A DNA stretch of 64,000 nucleotides from positions 29,432,770 to 29,496,769 of the forward strand of contig NC_080682.1 of NCBI RefSeq assembly GCF_030445035.2, in the 5' to 3' direction. Within the stretch, counting starts at the first letter, position 1, and each line of letters begins with the position of its first letter. The stretch is from Dasypus novemcinctus (Eukaryota > Chordata > Mammalia > Cingulata > Dasypodidae). The translations under genes were made by a program, and so were the position numbers. The notes under the pieces were generated by a model. It ran no database searches and had not been told where the DNA came from. It was given only the letters and a program-made list of their open reading frames with translations. Positions 37,740-50,562 of the stretch are shown here, piece after piece.

Positions 37740-38560
37740 ACAGTTGCCCAGTAGACTTCCAGTTTTCAGTCTGTGCCAGCCAAAGGTACCTGCAGTTACC
37801 TGGATAGGCTGATGCAGGACCTGCCAGCCTACTCCCTGCCTGAGGTGGGGCTGAAGCCTAGTCTAGGGCTGCAGACAGACCTGCATGAATGAAACTGATT
37901 CTTACCATCACTGTGATATTTGGTCGGCCAAGCTTCCCCTCATGCTGGGGGCAGTCAAAATGGCAGCCACAGTCCTCTTTCTGACTTGGACAGATTCACA
38001 CCTCAGCTGTTCCCAGGGTTATATCTTAGCTAGCCAAATCTACCAATTAGTAGTCAAAATTAGCAGCCAACCATCTCTTCCTCCCCTGTTTTTGGGAAAT
38101 GGTCTTCCAATTCCAGCCACAGAATAGTTCCTGGTATGGTTCATGCTGCCAGAGTATGATGATAACTGATCTGTGTAGCTTGACCAGTAATCTCCCAAGG
38201 AGGCTGATGCAGGTACTGCCAGCTTCCTCCCTGCTGGAGTTTGCACTGGGGCCTAGGCTAGAGCTGCAATCTGCTCTGGATGGAAAGAAGCCTATCCCCA
38301 CCAGCACTGTGATTTTCAGTCCATTCTGCTTCCCCTCATGCCAGGTGTGGAGTTAAGATCATGGCCACTGGCCTCTTTTTGACTTGGACAGGCTCAAACT
38401 TTAGCTCTTCTCAGGATTATACTTTAGCCCACTGAATTTACTCATCAGTAGCTGAAGTTGGTGCTCAAATGTCTCTTCCTCCCCCATTTTTGGGAAGTGG
38501 AGTTTTCAATTCCAGCCACAGAACAGCTCCCAAGGCAGCTTTTGCCTTCAGTGGAGGATG
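37740..38560 (-). repeat. Tandem ~395 bp monomers of L1 5'UTR
   Basis: 'ctgatgcagg' occurs at 37809 and 38204 (395 bp apart). The following ~200 bp of each unit align, including the 'ctttctgacttggacag' and 'cttttt gacttggacagg' blocks. A third partial unit begins near 38527, shortened by about 60 bp. Tandem promoter monomers are known for mouse L1 5'UTRs. Here they precede ORF1 of the host L1. The fragment at 8540-9330 is from the same monomer family. Confidence 0.7.
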
Positions 38561-38815
38561 GTCACAGGCCTCCGTGGTGCAGAGCACTCCATTTACCAGT
38601 CTTCTCTGCAGATGGGTATTTTTTTCCTTCCATTCCTTCAAGGATGTGGCAGGATTCCCTTCTGGCCTTCTGGAGCCCCCACACAGGTGCTTCAGCTAGC
38701 TCTAGATAGCTCTGGGTGTTTGCTAACTGCCCTGTAGAAGAAGCTGACTCTAGGATGCTGTCTTGCATTGTCCTAATAAGCTTTACCTTTAATACAAAGA
38801 TCAAGTGTATGGAAG

Positions 38816-39190
<375 letters not shown>

Positions 39191-39249
39191 AATATTTCTC
39201 TTTAAATATCAAGGTATAACTCAGAATATATATTTCACTGAGAAAAGTG

Positions 39250-42200
39250 AAGAAATACACGTAATAGTTAAACATTTTATTTTTTATATACTAAAATCTA
39301 TTAACTTATCAAACAAACATTCATAACTTCAAACAATTTTCCCATACATTGATCCATCACTGACACCTTGCATTGATGGTAAAATATCTGTTACAAACTA
39401 TGAAAGTGCATTGTCAAAATATTACTACTAACTATAGCTGATATCTTACATTTATTTTATTTTTCTGTTAGTGCACCTGATTAACACCCTATATTAGTAT
39501 TATATATATTAGTTATAGTTCATAAGAGAATATTCTCATATTTGTTCCAGCAACCACAGCCCATCTTCCACCACAGGACTTATTGTGTTATACAGTCCCA
39601 TGCCTGTAGAATCAGTTCAAAGTGTACAGTCAGTGACTCATTATATCACAGAATTGCTCTGTCATGGCATTTTTCCAAAAGGAAAATTTCCATATCCACT
39701 TTAACCTTCCTACTGTGGTTCCTTAAAATTGAATTAATATCTGCTTGCCTTTGCTGCAAAAATATAACAATCTTACTGTTAACTATAGTCCATAAGTTAC
39801 ATTAGTTGTAGTTTTCCCATGTATCATCATATTCTTGACACTTTGTAAAAGAACATTCTTATACTATTAACCACAATCTTCATCAACCACTGAAATTATC
39901 GTTATACAACCCTAGATTTTTCTCTAGTTTCCTTTAACTGATGTTTACATCCACAGACTACTCCTTTCAGTCACAATAATTTGTAAATCAGTAGTGTCAG
40001 TTATACTCACTATAATGTATTCAACCAACTCTATTCATTTCCAGTCATTCACAATAAAATTTTAACAATTCTACACATATTAAGCATCAATTCCTGTTCT
40101 CAACCCACATTCTTTCTCCTAATAACCTATACTCTAGAGTTTATTTCCATGATTTTACTCATCTTATTTAGTTCATCTTAATGAGACCATACAATATTTG
40201 TCCTTTCATGTCTGGCTTATTTCACTCAACATAATGCCCTCAAGGTTCATGTATGTTGTCATACACTTCCTAAATTCACTTCTTCTTACAGCTGAATAGT
40301 ATCCCATTTTATGTATATACAATATTTTGTTTATCCATTCATTGCTTTAAGGGCACTTGGACTGGCTCCATATTTTAGCAATTGTAAATGATGCTGTGAA
40401 CATCATTATTCAAATGTTAGTTTGTGTCCTTGCTTTAACTTCTTCTGAATAGATTCCTGGTAATAAAATTGCTGGATTATACAACAGTTCTATATTCAGC
40501 TTTGTTAGATAGAAAAACTGCCTTCCACAGAGGTAGCACCATTCAACATTCTCACCAACAGTGAATGAATGTTCCTATTTATCCTCACTTGGAGTTTTCT
40601 GTTTCTCTGCACTCTTTCCAGCACTTGGAGTTTTCTGTTTTCTTCATTTGTTTGTTTGTTGTTGTTGTTTTTACTAATGGACATTCTATAAGGTGTAAAA
40701 TGGTATCTTATTATAGTTTTGATCTGCATTTCCCTAATAGCTAGTAATGTTGAGCTTCTCTTCACGTGCTTTTTGGAAATTTGTATTTGATCTTTGGAAA
40801 CAATCTCTCTAAGCCTTTTTTAGAATTTGGTTGCTTGCCTTTCTATCATTGAGATGCATTATCTTCATATAATATGAATATGAAACCCTTATCAGAAATG
40901 TAGTTTCCAAATATTTCCTCCCACTGTGTAGGGTGCATTTTTACTTTCTTGCCAAAGTCTTTTGAAGAAGTGTATAATTTTAAGGGGGCCCCATATATCT
41001 ACTTTTTGCTTTCATTGATTGTGCTTTCAGTGTAAAGTTTAAGAAACTAATGCTTACCACAAGATCTTGAAGAGGTTTTCTTATATTTTCCTAGGAATTT
41101 TATGGTTGTACCTTTTATATTTAGGCCTTTGATCCATTCTGAATTATTTTTTGTATAAGCTGTGAAATAAGGGTTCTTTTCCTTCTTTTGGATATTGATG
41201 TCCAGTTTTTCCAGCACTATTTGTTGATAGACTGTTCTGGTCGAGTTGGGTGGGATTGACAGTCTTGTCCAAATCACTTGATCATAGACTTGAAGGTCTA
41301 TTTTTGAGTTCTCAATTTGGTTCCATTGGTCATTCTGTTTATCTTTATGCCAGTATCATGTCGATTTTACCACTATAGCAAAGTAACATGATTTAAATTC
41401 AGGAAGTGAGAGTCCTCCAACTTCATTCTTCCTTTAAAGATATTTTTGTCTATTTGGGTCCCCTTAGCTTTCCAAATGATTTTGATAATTGGCTTTTCCA
41501 CTTCTGCAGAAAAAAAGAAGAAAGAAAAAAAAAGAAAAAAGGAAGAAGAACAGGCTTTTGGGAATGTATTGGGATGGAACTGAATCTGTAAATCAATTTG
41601 AGTATAATTGACATCTGAATGGTATTTAGTTTTCCAGTCCATCAACATGGAATATCTTTCCATTTATTTAAGTCTTTTTGTTTTCTTTTAGCAATGTCTT
41701 GTAGTTTTTTGAACACAAGTCCTTTATGTCCTTGGTTAGGTTTATTCTACTAGCTATTATAAATGTATTTTTTTTTCTAATTTCATTCTCAGATGATGTA
41801 GAAACACTACTGACTTTTTGCATTTTAATCTTGTATACAGCCATTTTACTGAACTTGTCTTTTGATTTTAGTACCTTTGTTGTAGATTTTTCAGGACACT
41901 CTGGATATAGGAGGATCATATAATCAGTGGACAGTTAAAGATTTATTTCTTCCTTGCTTATTTCAGTGTCTTTTGTTTCTTTAACTAGTCTAATTGTTAT
42001 AGCTACAACTTCCAGCACAAGATTGAATTACAGTGGTGAAAATAGACATTCTTGTCTTTTTCCTGATCTCAGCAGGAAAGTTTTCATTCTTTCACCATTG
42101 AGGCAATGCAAGTGGTAGGTTTTTCACATATACACTTTACCATGTTGAGAAAGTATCTTTTTAGTACTAACTTTTGGAGTGTTTTGATCAAGAAAGGATG

Positions 42201-44155
42201 TTGTACTCCAGATCTTTTTGGTTACTATTTGCATGAGAAATCATTTTCTAACCTTTCACTTTCAAGATGGTTGTGTCCTTATATCTGAAGTGAGTCTCTT
42301 GTAGCCAACATACAGATGGTTCCTATATTTCTCTCCATTTAGTCAGTCTGTGTTATTTGAATGGGTAATCCAATCCACTAAGCATTACTTACTTAGTCCA
42401 TTTTATCTTTGGTTTTCTATTGTCATTTCTTACTATTGTATTTCTTTTTTCTCTTTAATTTACCGTTCCTAATACTCTTCATTTATATACTCTTCTCCAA
42501 GTTTCTTGCCCTTGTGTTTTGCCATTCAGGATGCAGCACTCCTTTACTATCTCTTGTAGATTTGTTCATTTGCTAACATACTCTTAGGGTTTGTCTGTGA
42601 AGACTTTAAACACCCTCATTTCTGAAGGACAGAATTCTTGGCTGCCAGTTTTTCTCTTTCAGTATATTAAATATGTCATATGGCTTTCTTCTTGCCCCTA
42701 TGACTTCTAAGGAGAGGTTGGCATTTAATCTTATTGAGGTTTGCTTGTATGTGATCCTTTGCTTTTCTCTTGCTGCTTTCAGAATCCTCTACTTATATCT
42801 GATATTTGTTATCCTGAATAGTATGTGTCTTAGAGTAGATCTACTTGGATTTATTCTGTTTGCGGTGCATTGTCTTTCTTGGATATTGATATTTATGTCT
42901 TTTGAAGGGTTGGGATGTTTTCAGTCATTATATCCTCAAATATTCTTTCTGCCCTTTTTCCATTCTCTTCCCATTCTGGGCTACCAATTACATGCATGTT
43001 TGTACATTTTGCTTGGTTGTTCAATTCCTTGATACCCTGTACCATTTTTTCCATTCTTTCCTCTTTTTATTCTCCTGTCTTTTCAAGTTCAGATATACTA
43101 TCCTCCAACTCATTAATTTTGTCTTCCATCAATTCAAATCTGCTGTTAAATGATTCTAATGTATTTTGAATCTCATCAATTTTGTCTTTCATTCCCATAA
43201 GCTCTGTAACTTTTCTATTCATGCTTTCAAAAAATTTTTTTATGTTCACCATACACAGTGTCATACTATCTTTTATTTCTTTAGTCATATTTTCTTTCAG
43301 CTCTTTGAATTGATTTGGGACAGCTGTGTGATTATCATTGATTAGTTGTCTTAAACCCTATTGTATCTTGTCAGGTTATTTGTTTTTTTCCTGTGGCTAG
43401 ATCATTTCTTCCTGTTTCATAGTATGGCTTGTAACAATTTGCTGATGTCTAGGCATCTGAATATGTTGGTGAATTTACTCTGACAGTCAATTTCTCTTTC
43501 TTGCCTAGTGGTTTCATGGCTATTCTTTGACTTTTGCTTCAGATGAATCTGGTTCTTTAAAATCATCCATTTTAAGCATCAAAATCTGGCCAGGCTCTCA
43601 CTAATGGTGCACAGATATTCTTCCAGGCATTCAGGACTGGAAAGATCTAAAAGTGTTTTTCTCTCCTTGCAATTTCCTGGCTTGCCAGAAATGGTGCTCA
43701 TTGGAGAATCTTTCCACAGAGGTGTCTTTTTCAACCTCTGCTTGCCTGTGATTACGGTCTGGCCAGAGCAAAGATTCAAAGTGGTCTTTGCTGGTCAAAT
43801 TCACTGAAGAGAAACCACTCTCTACCCACTGTTGCACCCTCCCTCTTCCTAAGGAAGAAGATATCTGTCCCCCTCTCAGTTGGCTGCAGTAATCAATGGG
43901 TCTTATCCAGACTGTAGGCCTTGAGTGTGGGGGACGTGTTCCATTCCCAAATGTTTTGGGTGGTTAGTAACTCAAGTTGGCTGCTTTGGATTCTTTATCT
44001 CTCTGTCCCTCTTCCTCTTGTAGGTTGCACATCACTGTCCTAGTCTGCTGACACCCCAAACAATTCCCTTGAACAGCTTTCTGCCCTTTCTCCATTATTT
44101 TTATGTGAGAATTGGGACCTGCCTGCCTGTTCTGATGACATCTTTCTAGAAGTCC
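39250..44155 (-). mobile_element. Minus-strand L1 with internal ORF2 deletion
   Basis: From high to low coordinate: a 5'UTR (44155-43300) unlike the monomeric one next door, ORF1 (about 43300-42600; the open segment 43067-43288 is coiled-coil-like), the ORF2 start and endonuclease N-terminus (to about 42210), then a direct join to mid-RT near 42195-42209, RT and C-terminal regions to about 40170, and a long AT-rich 3'UTR to about 39250. Remnant open segments include 41668-41919, 41373-41663 and 41047-41277. The join removes the rest of the endonuclease and the first half of RT. Everything is frameshifted. Confidence 0.8.
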
Positions 44156-44159
44156 TCTA

Positions 44160-45345
44160 ATAGTTAAATACTTTATACAGAAAAGTTAATTTACAACAAA
44201 CATTACTTTAAGCTATTAAAATAAGCCAACAGGAAATGTGAAAATTACTAATTTTGTTTCAGTGCCTAAAGTATCATACTATATCATACTTAATATTAGA
44301 AAGTATCCTTATCTTCTCCTTAAGTAGTTGTCATGATTTTTTAAATGTTAACAAAAATAAACAAAAAAACTTGAAAATATATTATAAGCAGTAATGAAGA
44401 GAAAATATTGAACATGTATACTAGTATTCTGAAGGCAGAACTAAAGCCAATTCTTCCATGTGCTATGTGTTGTTATCTCCTACACAGGGTGGGGCTTTTC
44501 AGTTACAATAGCTTTTGTATCATCAGCAAATTGATGAATTGAATCATCAGTTCAAATATTATTATCCTGACTATTCTGTTCCCATGTATTTGGAAATCTT
44601 CCAGGCTGAATCCAGAAGAAAGGAGTGTGTATTAGTAGATTAGATAGTCAGATCCTCCAAAAATTTATAATTCTTATTAACTTCTGCCTTTTGCCTTCAA
44701 TAATGGAATGATCAGGGTTGACCTCCAGGTGTTTCTTGGTTGTCATGTAATCCAAGGATGAGTTGTCTTTGAGGGCTTGAGCGTTCTTGATTTTTTCCAT
44801 GTTTTCTGCCCACAGAGATGTGCTCATGACAAGTCTTCAAAATTTTTTTCATGATTTTGCAGAAATTTTCCACTCTTCCTGTTTTTTTGTTTGTTTGTTT
44901 GTTTTTTGTTTTCTCTTCTTCATCTCTAGAATTTCCAATCCATCTTCGGTGAAAGAAATTAACGTTTTCTGCTCAAGTCCCTTAAACTACACCACACAGT
45001 ACTTATTGATAGGAACAAACACACAAATGACTTTAAGCCATGCTTCTGATGAAGCATCACAAATGCCCAATTTACAATCTGGTCCTTGGTTTCACCAGTG
45101 ATGTAATAGATATATTACTCATTTTCCTTCATCCTGGTGCTGAAGTCTTTGAGAGATACCATCTCAACAGCAGAAGTAGACTTGTAATCTCTTAACAGCT
45201 CTGAGAGCTTCTTACAATTCTCAGAGTCTTCATGTATTTCAGCTTAATATTTTTGGATAACTGCCCATAAAACTTTCTGTAGTTCTCTTAATTTTCTGCC
45301 AATTCAGTGAAGAGCAGTTTTTGAGGTCTGGTAGGAATTCCTACC
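44160..45345 (-). pseudogene. HSP90AA1P-like: HSP90AA1 processed pseudogene, 5'-truncated
   Basis: The minus strand carries a decayed copy of the C-terminal third of the cytosolic chaperone HSP90-alpha plus part of its 3'UTR. Readable pieces include YITGETKDQ (near 45110-45080), [14 protein letters not shown] (near 44745-44695) and GFSLED (near 44615-44595). They occur in the order of the parent and are separated by stops, frameshifts and a deletion of the segment after HSIIE. No introns interrupt the series. Beyond the lost stop codon the sequence still follows the HSP90AA1 3'UTR ('catgacaactactt' near 44335). HSIIE rather than HPIVE favours the alpha over the beta paralogue. 5' truncation at about 45345 fits L1-mediated retroposition. 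It cannot encode a chaperone. Confidence 0.85.
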
Positions 45346-45889
45346 CTCTTAGGGCATAGTTTCCTCATGCATATATAAAACATTTTCTTTATAAGGACAA
45401 TTAGCTGTTCATCTGAGATATGATTTATATTTACTTTTACCACTTTATCAATTCTCTTTTGACTTTACTTTTGGTATTTGTTTCTTTTCACCATGTAGAA
45501 TAATTTATATTTGCATAGTGATTTTTTTCAACTTTTGTGTCCTACATTTTAAAATTTTGAGTCATAGTTAGAAAACTGTCCTTATACAAAATTATAAAAG
45601 AACATAATTTTCTTTAGAAACTCTCTTATTTTTTCATTTTTAAAATATTTAAGTGTTTATACCATTTAGAATATTTCCTACTGTACTATGAGTTATTAAT
45701 TTAGATAGATCTTTTTTCCTCAACAAATACCAAGTTGTCCCAACAGCAATTATTTTAAAGAACATATTTCTCTGATTTGATATGCTGTCTTTATTATATG
45801 ACAAATTCTTTTTTGTAATTGAATGTTCTTCTAGACTTTGTCTTCTGAGGCATTAGAAAATTCTTCTATTCAAGCACAATACAATGCTG

Positions 45890-46165
45890 TGCTAAACAAT
45901 ACAAACCTCAAGATTCATCCATGTCATTGCATGTGTTTGCACTGTATTCTTTCTTATAGCTGAGTAGTATTCCATTGTATGTATGTATCACATTTTGCTT
46001 GTCCATTGATCTGTTGATGGGCATTTGGGTTGATTTCAACTTTTGGCAATAGTGAATAATGTCACAGTGAACACTGGTGTGCATTTATCAGTTTGTGTTC
46101 TTGTTTTCAGTTCTTCTGGGTATATACCCAGCAGTGGAATTGCCTGTAGAATGCTTTTTCAGATT
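45890..46165 (-). mobile_element. L1 ORF2 C-terminal fragment, minus strand
   Basis: The segment with 'gctgagtagtattccattg' and 'ttctgggtatatacccagc' is the complement of the very typical C-terminal part of L1 ORF2. It is short and has no adjacent 3'UTR. Confidence 0.85.
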
Positions 46166-47335
46166 AGCTACTTCTCAATTGTGTGTCTGCAGTAGCTCAG
46201 GACTGGCTGCCTTCTCATTCCCTTGCTGTCCTCTTATAAATCTGGTTCCCACATGATGTCTCCCCCACCACCTGCTGTCCACACACCTCCCATGCTAACA
46301 GGATCATTGCTCCTGGTACTTTGTAATTAATTTTCATAATTGTTCTCTATTCCACAATATTATAAGTTTCCCTCTCAAGACTATACTTTCTGTTAGTAAA
46401 CCATAAACTTTTAGAAAGCACTATTTATTAATAGTAGGAAGTAACATCATAATTTTGACACCAGCTATTTGGCTTCAAGTCAATATTCTTAAGCAACAAC
46501 AGTGTTGGAAATAATTATCTTTCTCAGACTGGAAACCAAGAAATATAGACTATTTTTTCTGGCAACTTTCCCATTATTACAGCTGGACTTACTCTATCAT
46601 CTCCTAAGTTTAACTGATAGTACTCAACCTTAAAGATGAGTTCCAAGAGGGATGAAATTAGGGGAGGATGGCAAAATACTGCAAGAAAAAGAAGAATTTT
46701 TACCTAATAATAATTATCTTCAGTCAAAAAATAAATTTTAAAAATTTTAAAAATAAGAAGAAATCAAATTATTGATCATATAAATTACAGGTAATGTATA
46801 TTCTTTGTTATCAGGATCTTTATTAGATCAGTTACAAAGTCTGCCTCCTGGCTATAAATAGACACTCATTACAGAAGAAAGCATAAATAAAACACATTTA
46901 GGAAAAATGAGATGAGAACTCAGTTCTATAGGAGTAGTGAATCTACAAGAAGCATTAATAATAGATAATGTAAGAATTGGATTTGTGTCAATTTTGGATG
47001 GTCTCAAATGGTATTGTTCAACATCATACTCCTGTCTAAAAACTACAATATACTGAGCATTCTATTCTCGATGTAGACATTGACAGGAAAGATTATTTTG
47101 GGTAGAGTGAGAACTATCTTGGAAAAAAAAAAACATAGGAAGCCAATGAGATAGCTTTAATTAGAATTTTAAATGTGTCAGGTGGAAGGGATCCCACAGG
47201 ATAAGGATGACTACTTTTTATTTAAAGAGCACTTCGTGTTCAGAGACAGCAGAATACTTTAAAGGTGGGTTGATTATATTTGATGAAACATATTAGGTTC
47301 ATAATGATATTCTAGGACCTATATTGATTCCAAGT
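46166..47335. other. Intergenic, nothing recognised
   Basis: Unique AT-rich DNA with no gene, RNA or clear repeat. Confidence 0.4.
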
Positions 47336-47351
47336 AAGAAATTAGTTGTAG

Positions 47352-47775
47352 GGAAGCAGACTTGGCCCAGTGGTTAGGGAGTCCATCTACCACATAGGAG
47401 GTCTGTGGTTCAAACCCGGGGCCTCCTTGACCTGTGTGGAGCTGGCCCATGTGCAGTGCTGATGTGCACAAGGAGTCCCGTGCCACGCAGGGATGTCCCC
47501 CGTGTAGTGGAGCCCCATGCGCAAGGAGTGCTCCCCGTAAGGAGAGCCGCCCAGTGTGAAAGAAAGTTCAGCCTGCCCAGGAATGGTGCTGCACACACGG
47601 AGAACTGACGCAGCAAGATGACATAACAAAAAGAGACACAGATTCCCGTGCTGCTGACAACAACAGAAGTGGACAAAGAAGAACACACAGCAAATGGACA
47701 CAGAGAACAGACAACTGGGGGGGGTGAAGGTGGGAAGGGGAGAGAAATAAAATAAAAATAAATCTTAAAAAAAAA
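47352..47775 (+). mobile_element. DAS-type SINE with perfect 16 bp TSD
   Basis: A complete copy: head ggaagcagacttggcccag, B box 'ggttcaaacccgggg', GC-rich body, (AAAT)n-type tail and poly(A). The flanks are a perfect 16 bp duplication, aagaaattagttgtag, at 47336-47351 and 47776-47791. It is the best-bounded and probably youngest SINE in the window. Confidence 0.95.
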
Positions 47776-47791
47776 AAGAAATTAGTTGTAG

Positions 47792-49633
47792 TCCATACTT
47801 CTCAGATCATGCAGTGTCAAGGAGGAAAGAAAAGCATAGGAAAGGAATTAGCCAGTTTTTAATACTAAGTATAGAACAATAAGGCAGAACAAAGTGTTGA
47901 GTTCTCAGAGTTCAAAAAACGATATAAACAAAATATAGGCAAAGAATTAATGGAGAATTTGCAACTTTAGAGTTGAATAGTTTGAGATAGAATTTTGGCC
48001 ATTGTTTTAAGATCTCACTTCTTTTCCATGATATTTCTGTTGTATACAGGAAAATAAACTGGAAAGGGATTATGCTTCATGATGTGTAGAACACTGGGTA
48101 AAATTCGGAATAAATAAAATTTACCATTTAATAGTAATAATAGCTAGTGCTTATATAGCCTTTTATAAATGCCACAAATTAGTCAAGGCATTTTACTTAA
48201 TATTAAATGATATAAAGTACTTAATGACTCTAAGTGTTGACAACTCATGGATTTTTTCATAAATAATCAAAGTATGGTAGAGGAAAAATGATTGCATAAT
48301 TTAATTTGCATGGTTTCACACAGCAGGTGATGAAATCATAATTCTATTACAAGGCATCTGAGAAGGTCAGCGCTCTTTAACCATCCCATGATGCTTTACT
48401 GACATTCTGTTTAGCGGACAACAGGCAAATCGAACAGAATGGGACTAGTGGTGAGGCAAGAAGAACCCGAGTTATAAAATTTAAGGTTTTCACTGTCAAG
48501 ACTGCAGAAGCACAGGAAAGCATAGGAATGTCCATGAGAATGAGCACTTCCATAAATTTTGCTACCTAAGAGCTTCACCCCAGTTCAGGACATGATAAAG
48601 GGAAACATGAAAATAAGTAATTACCAGTAACTCAAAAACTCATTATTAAATACCTGTTATAATAGGCAATGTGTTACATGTCCGGCAGCTACAGACTTAA
48701 AGAACATAATATTATAACCATAAATATAAAAACAAATAATAAATCATTTAAATTGATAAATTTGGCAATATTTTTCCATTAATTCTCACAAACGAGGAAG
48801 TAAGTCTTAGAAAGTTTAAATAATTGCTAAATATAACCCAGATAATCAATCATGGAAGATTAAAGTACATTAAAGATAGGAACTGACTTCCCATCACAAA
48901 GCCAATGTGAAATAGGTCAAATTATCCACCTTAGTGAGTCTCAATATCCTTATCTTTAAAGAAAAGTTATTTCAGAAATGGTCATCTAAAATTTTATTTT
49001 ATTTTATTTTTTTGAGGAACAACAAAGATAATGGAGAGAGCACACAGCACCTGAGTAAAATATAGCAGTCAACATCTTTTCTTTTGCTCCATACATAAAC
49101 AAACATGTAATGGACACTTTCCATGCTATACCTGTTTTCCTAGGGCTGCCCTTCAATCTGGATCAATCTTCCTAGGCTACTTTTCCTGAATAAAAAGCTC
49201 TTATATCCTCCAACTAATATCCTACCAAAGTACATTTCCATTATTTTCCTATACATAATAAACTATTCTCTCAAATTTCATTATGTAACCTGTACAATAT
49301 CAACTAAATAATGGGATCTCTGTTTTTGATCATAAAGTGAAGGGAGTAAAATGATGGTTGAAATAGGTAGTTGAAAAAGAATGTGAGTAGACAATTTATG
49401 ACATAGTGCTATTGGAGAATGATTATGAAAATGCATTGAAAAATACAACAGGATTGCCAAGAAGTGTAATTCTATAAAAATGAGATCAGATGGCAACGCT
49501 ATAGGTCTATCTACAGTAGTTTCAAATGCCTGCAGCATCTGCGCTTGAGCCCAGATACAATTTAAAGAAGAGGTAATGAAATCCAGGACGGTAAAGAGAA
49601 ATACTCATGCTAAATTTATCTTTTTTGCAATTG
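47792..49633. other. Intergenic between SINE and OR pseudogene
   Basis: Mostly unique sequence with ancient MIR-like pieces. An ATTTT-repeat tract lies at 48992-49012. No gene is seen. Confidence 0.45.
48128..48360 (+). repeat. MIR-like remnant
   Basis: 'aatagctagtgcttatatag' at the left and 'ggtttcacacagcaggtgatg' at the right match the start and the 3' part of ancient MIR elements in order, with strong divergence in between. Confidence 0.5.
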
Positions 49634-50562
49634 AAACACCAAGAAAAATTATCAGAAGAAAATCTAACTGAATTGATGGAATTTGTTCTTTTGGAGTTTG
49701 CTGATATTTCCATTTCCAGTGGTTTCTATTTTGATTATTCTTCGTCATCTATATTATTGCACTGATGGGCAATGGAACCATTTTCTGATAACAAAACTCG
49801 ATACTACTCTCCAGACCCCCATGTATTTTTTTCCTTTGCAAATTTACTTTCTTGGAAGTTTGCTATGTATCAGTTACTATCCCCAGAATGCTCTTGAGTC
49901 TTGGGACCCAGAGAAGAAGAATTCCTTTAGCTGCCTGTGCTGTACAAATGTACTTTGTCCTTAGGTTGGGAGCCACAAAGTGCCGCCCTTCTGGCAGTGA
50001 TTGCCTGTGACCACTATGTGGCCACTTGCAACCCACTGAGCTATCCTGCAGTCGTGAACCAAAAGGTGTGTATCCAACTGGCCACTGGCTCATGGATCAG
50101 TGGAATTTCAGTCCAGACAGGACAGACCTGCCAGATTTTTTCTGTGTTTTTTTTTGGGTCTAATCAAATAACCATTTTTTTCTGTGATATCCCCACAATA
50201 CTCAAACAAGCCTATGGAGACATCTTTGTGAATGTAATGTTTATCTACATAGTTTCTGTTTTGTCACAGTTCCATTCCTATTAATACTTTTCTCCTACAC
50301 CAAAATCATATGCACAATTTTCAAATTACCTTCATCCTAAAATTGATCCAAAGTCTTCTCTACCTGTTCATCTCATCTTATGGCTGTAATCTTATTCTAT
50401 GGATCAGAATGGTTACATATTTAAGATCCAAAACAAGTCACTCATCAGGAAATGACAAAATGTTCTCTCTTTGCTATATCATTGTGATGCTCATGTTTAA
50501 TCCCATGGCACAGTTTAAGGAACAAGGGTGCCATAATGGCACTGAGAAAATTTTGATGTAAA
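49634..50562 (+). pseudogene. Olfactory receptor pseudogene (family-10-like)
   Basis: An OR-length reading aligns along its whole length with the intact receptor at 55858-56820, but it is split across frames. TM2 'LQTPMYFF' lies in the frame open at 49683-49964. TM3 to TM5, including QLATGSWISGI and FFCDIPTILK, lies in a second frame at 49937-50284. TM7 with GNDKMFSL and FNPM returns to the first frame near 50450-50510. At least two frameshifts and the lack of a usable initiator prevent expression. The family's TM3 MAYDRYVAIC motif has decayed to IACDHYVATC, and NPIIYS to NPMAQF. Gene and pseudogene share distinctive residues, so they are local paralogues. The two point towards each other (convergent). 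Confidence 0.9.

Larger units (their letters stand above)
34040..38800 (-). mobile_element. Minus-strand L1, ORF2 centre deleted, monomeric 5'UTR
   Basis: Read on the minus strand from 38800 down: a 5'UTR with ~395 bp monomers (37740-38560), ORF1 (about 37440-36000, interrupted by a SINE at 36690-37122), then a jump near 35880-35940 straight to the last third of ORF2 (to about 34860, with a SINE at 35050-35450), and a long 3'UTR to about 34040. The endonuclease domain and most of RT are missing. The 3'UTR includes an imperfect tandem duplication of ~218 bp (around 34100-34480). ORF1 frames are broken. The open segment 36334-36594 is a piece of ORF1. Confidence 0.75.

Noticed and set aside
44787-45101. 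Plus-strand 104-codon frame
   Set aside because: Antisense to the HSP90AA1 pseudogene.
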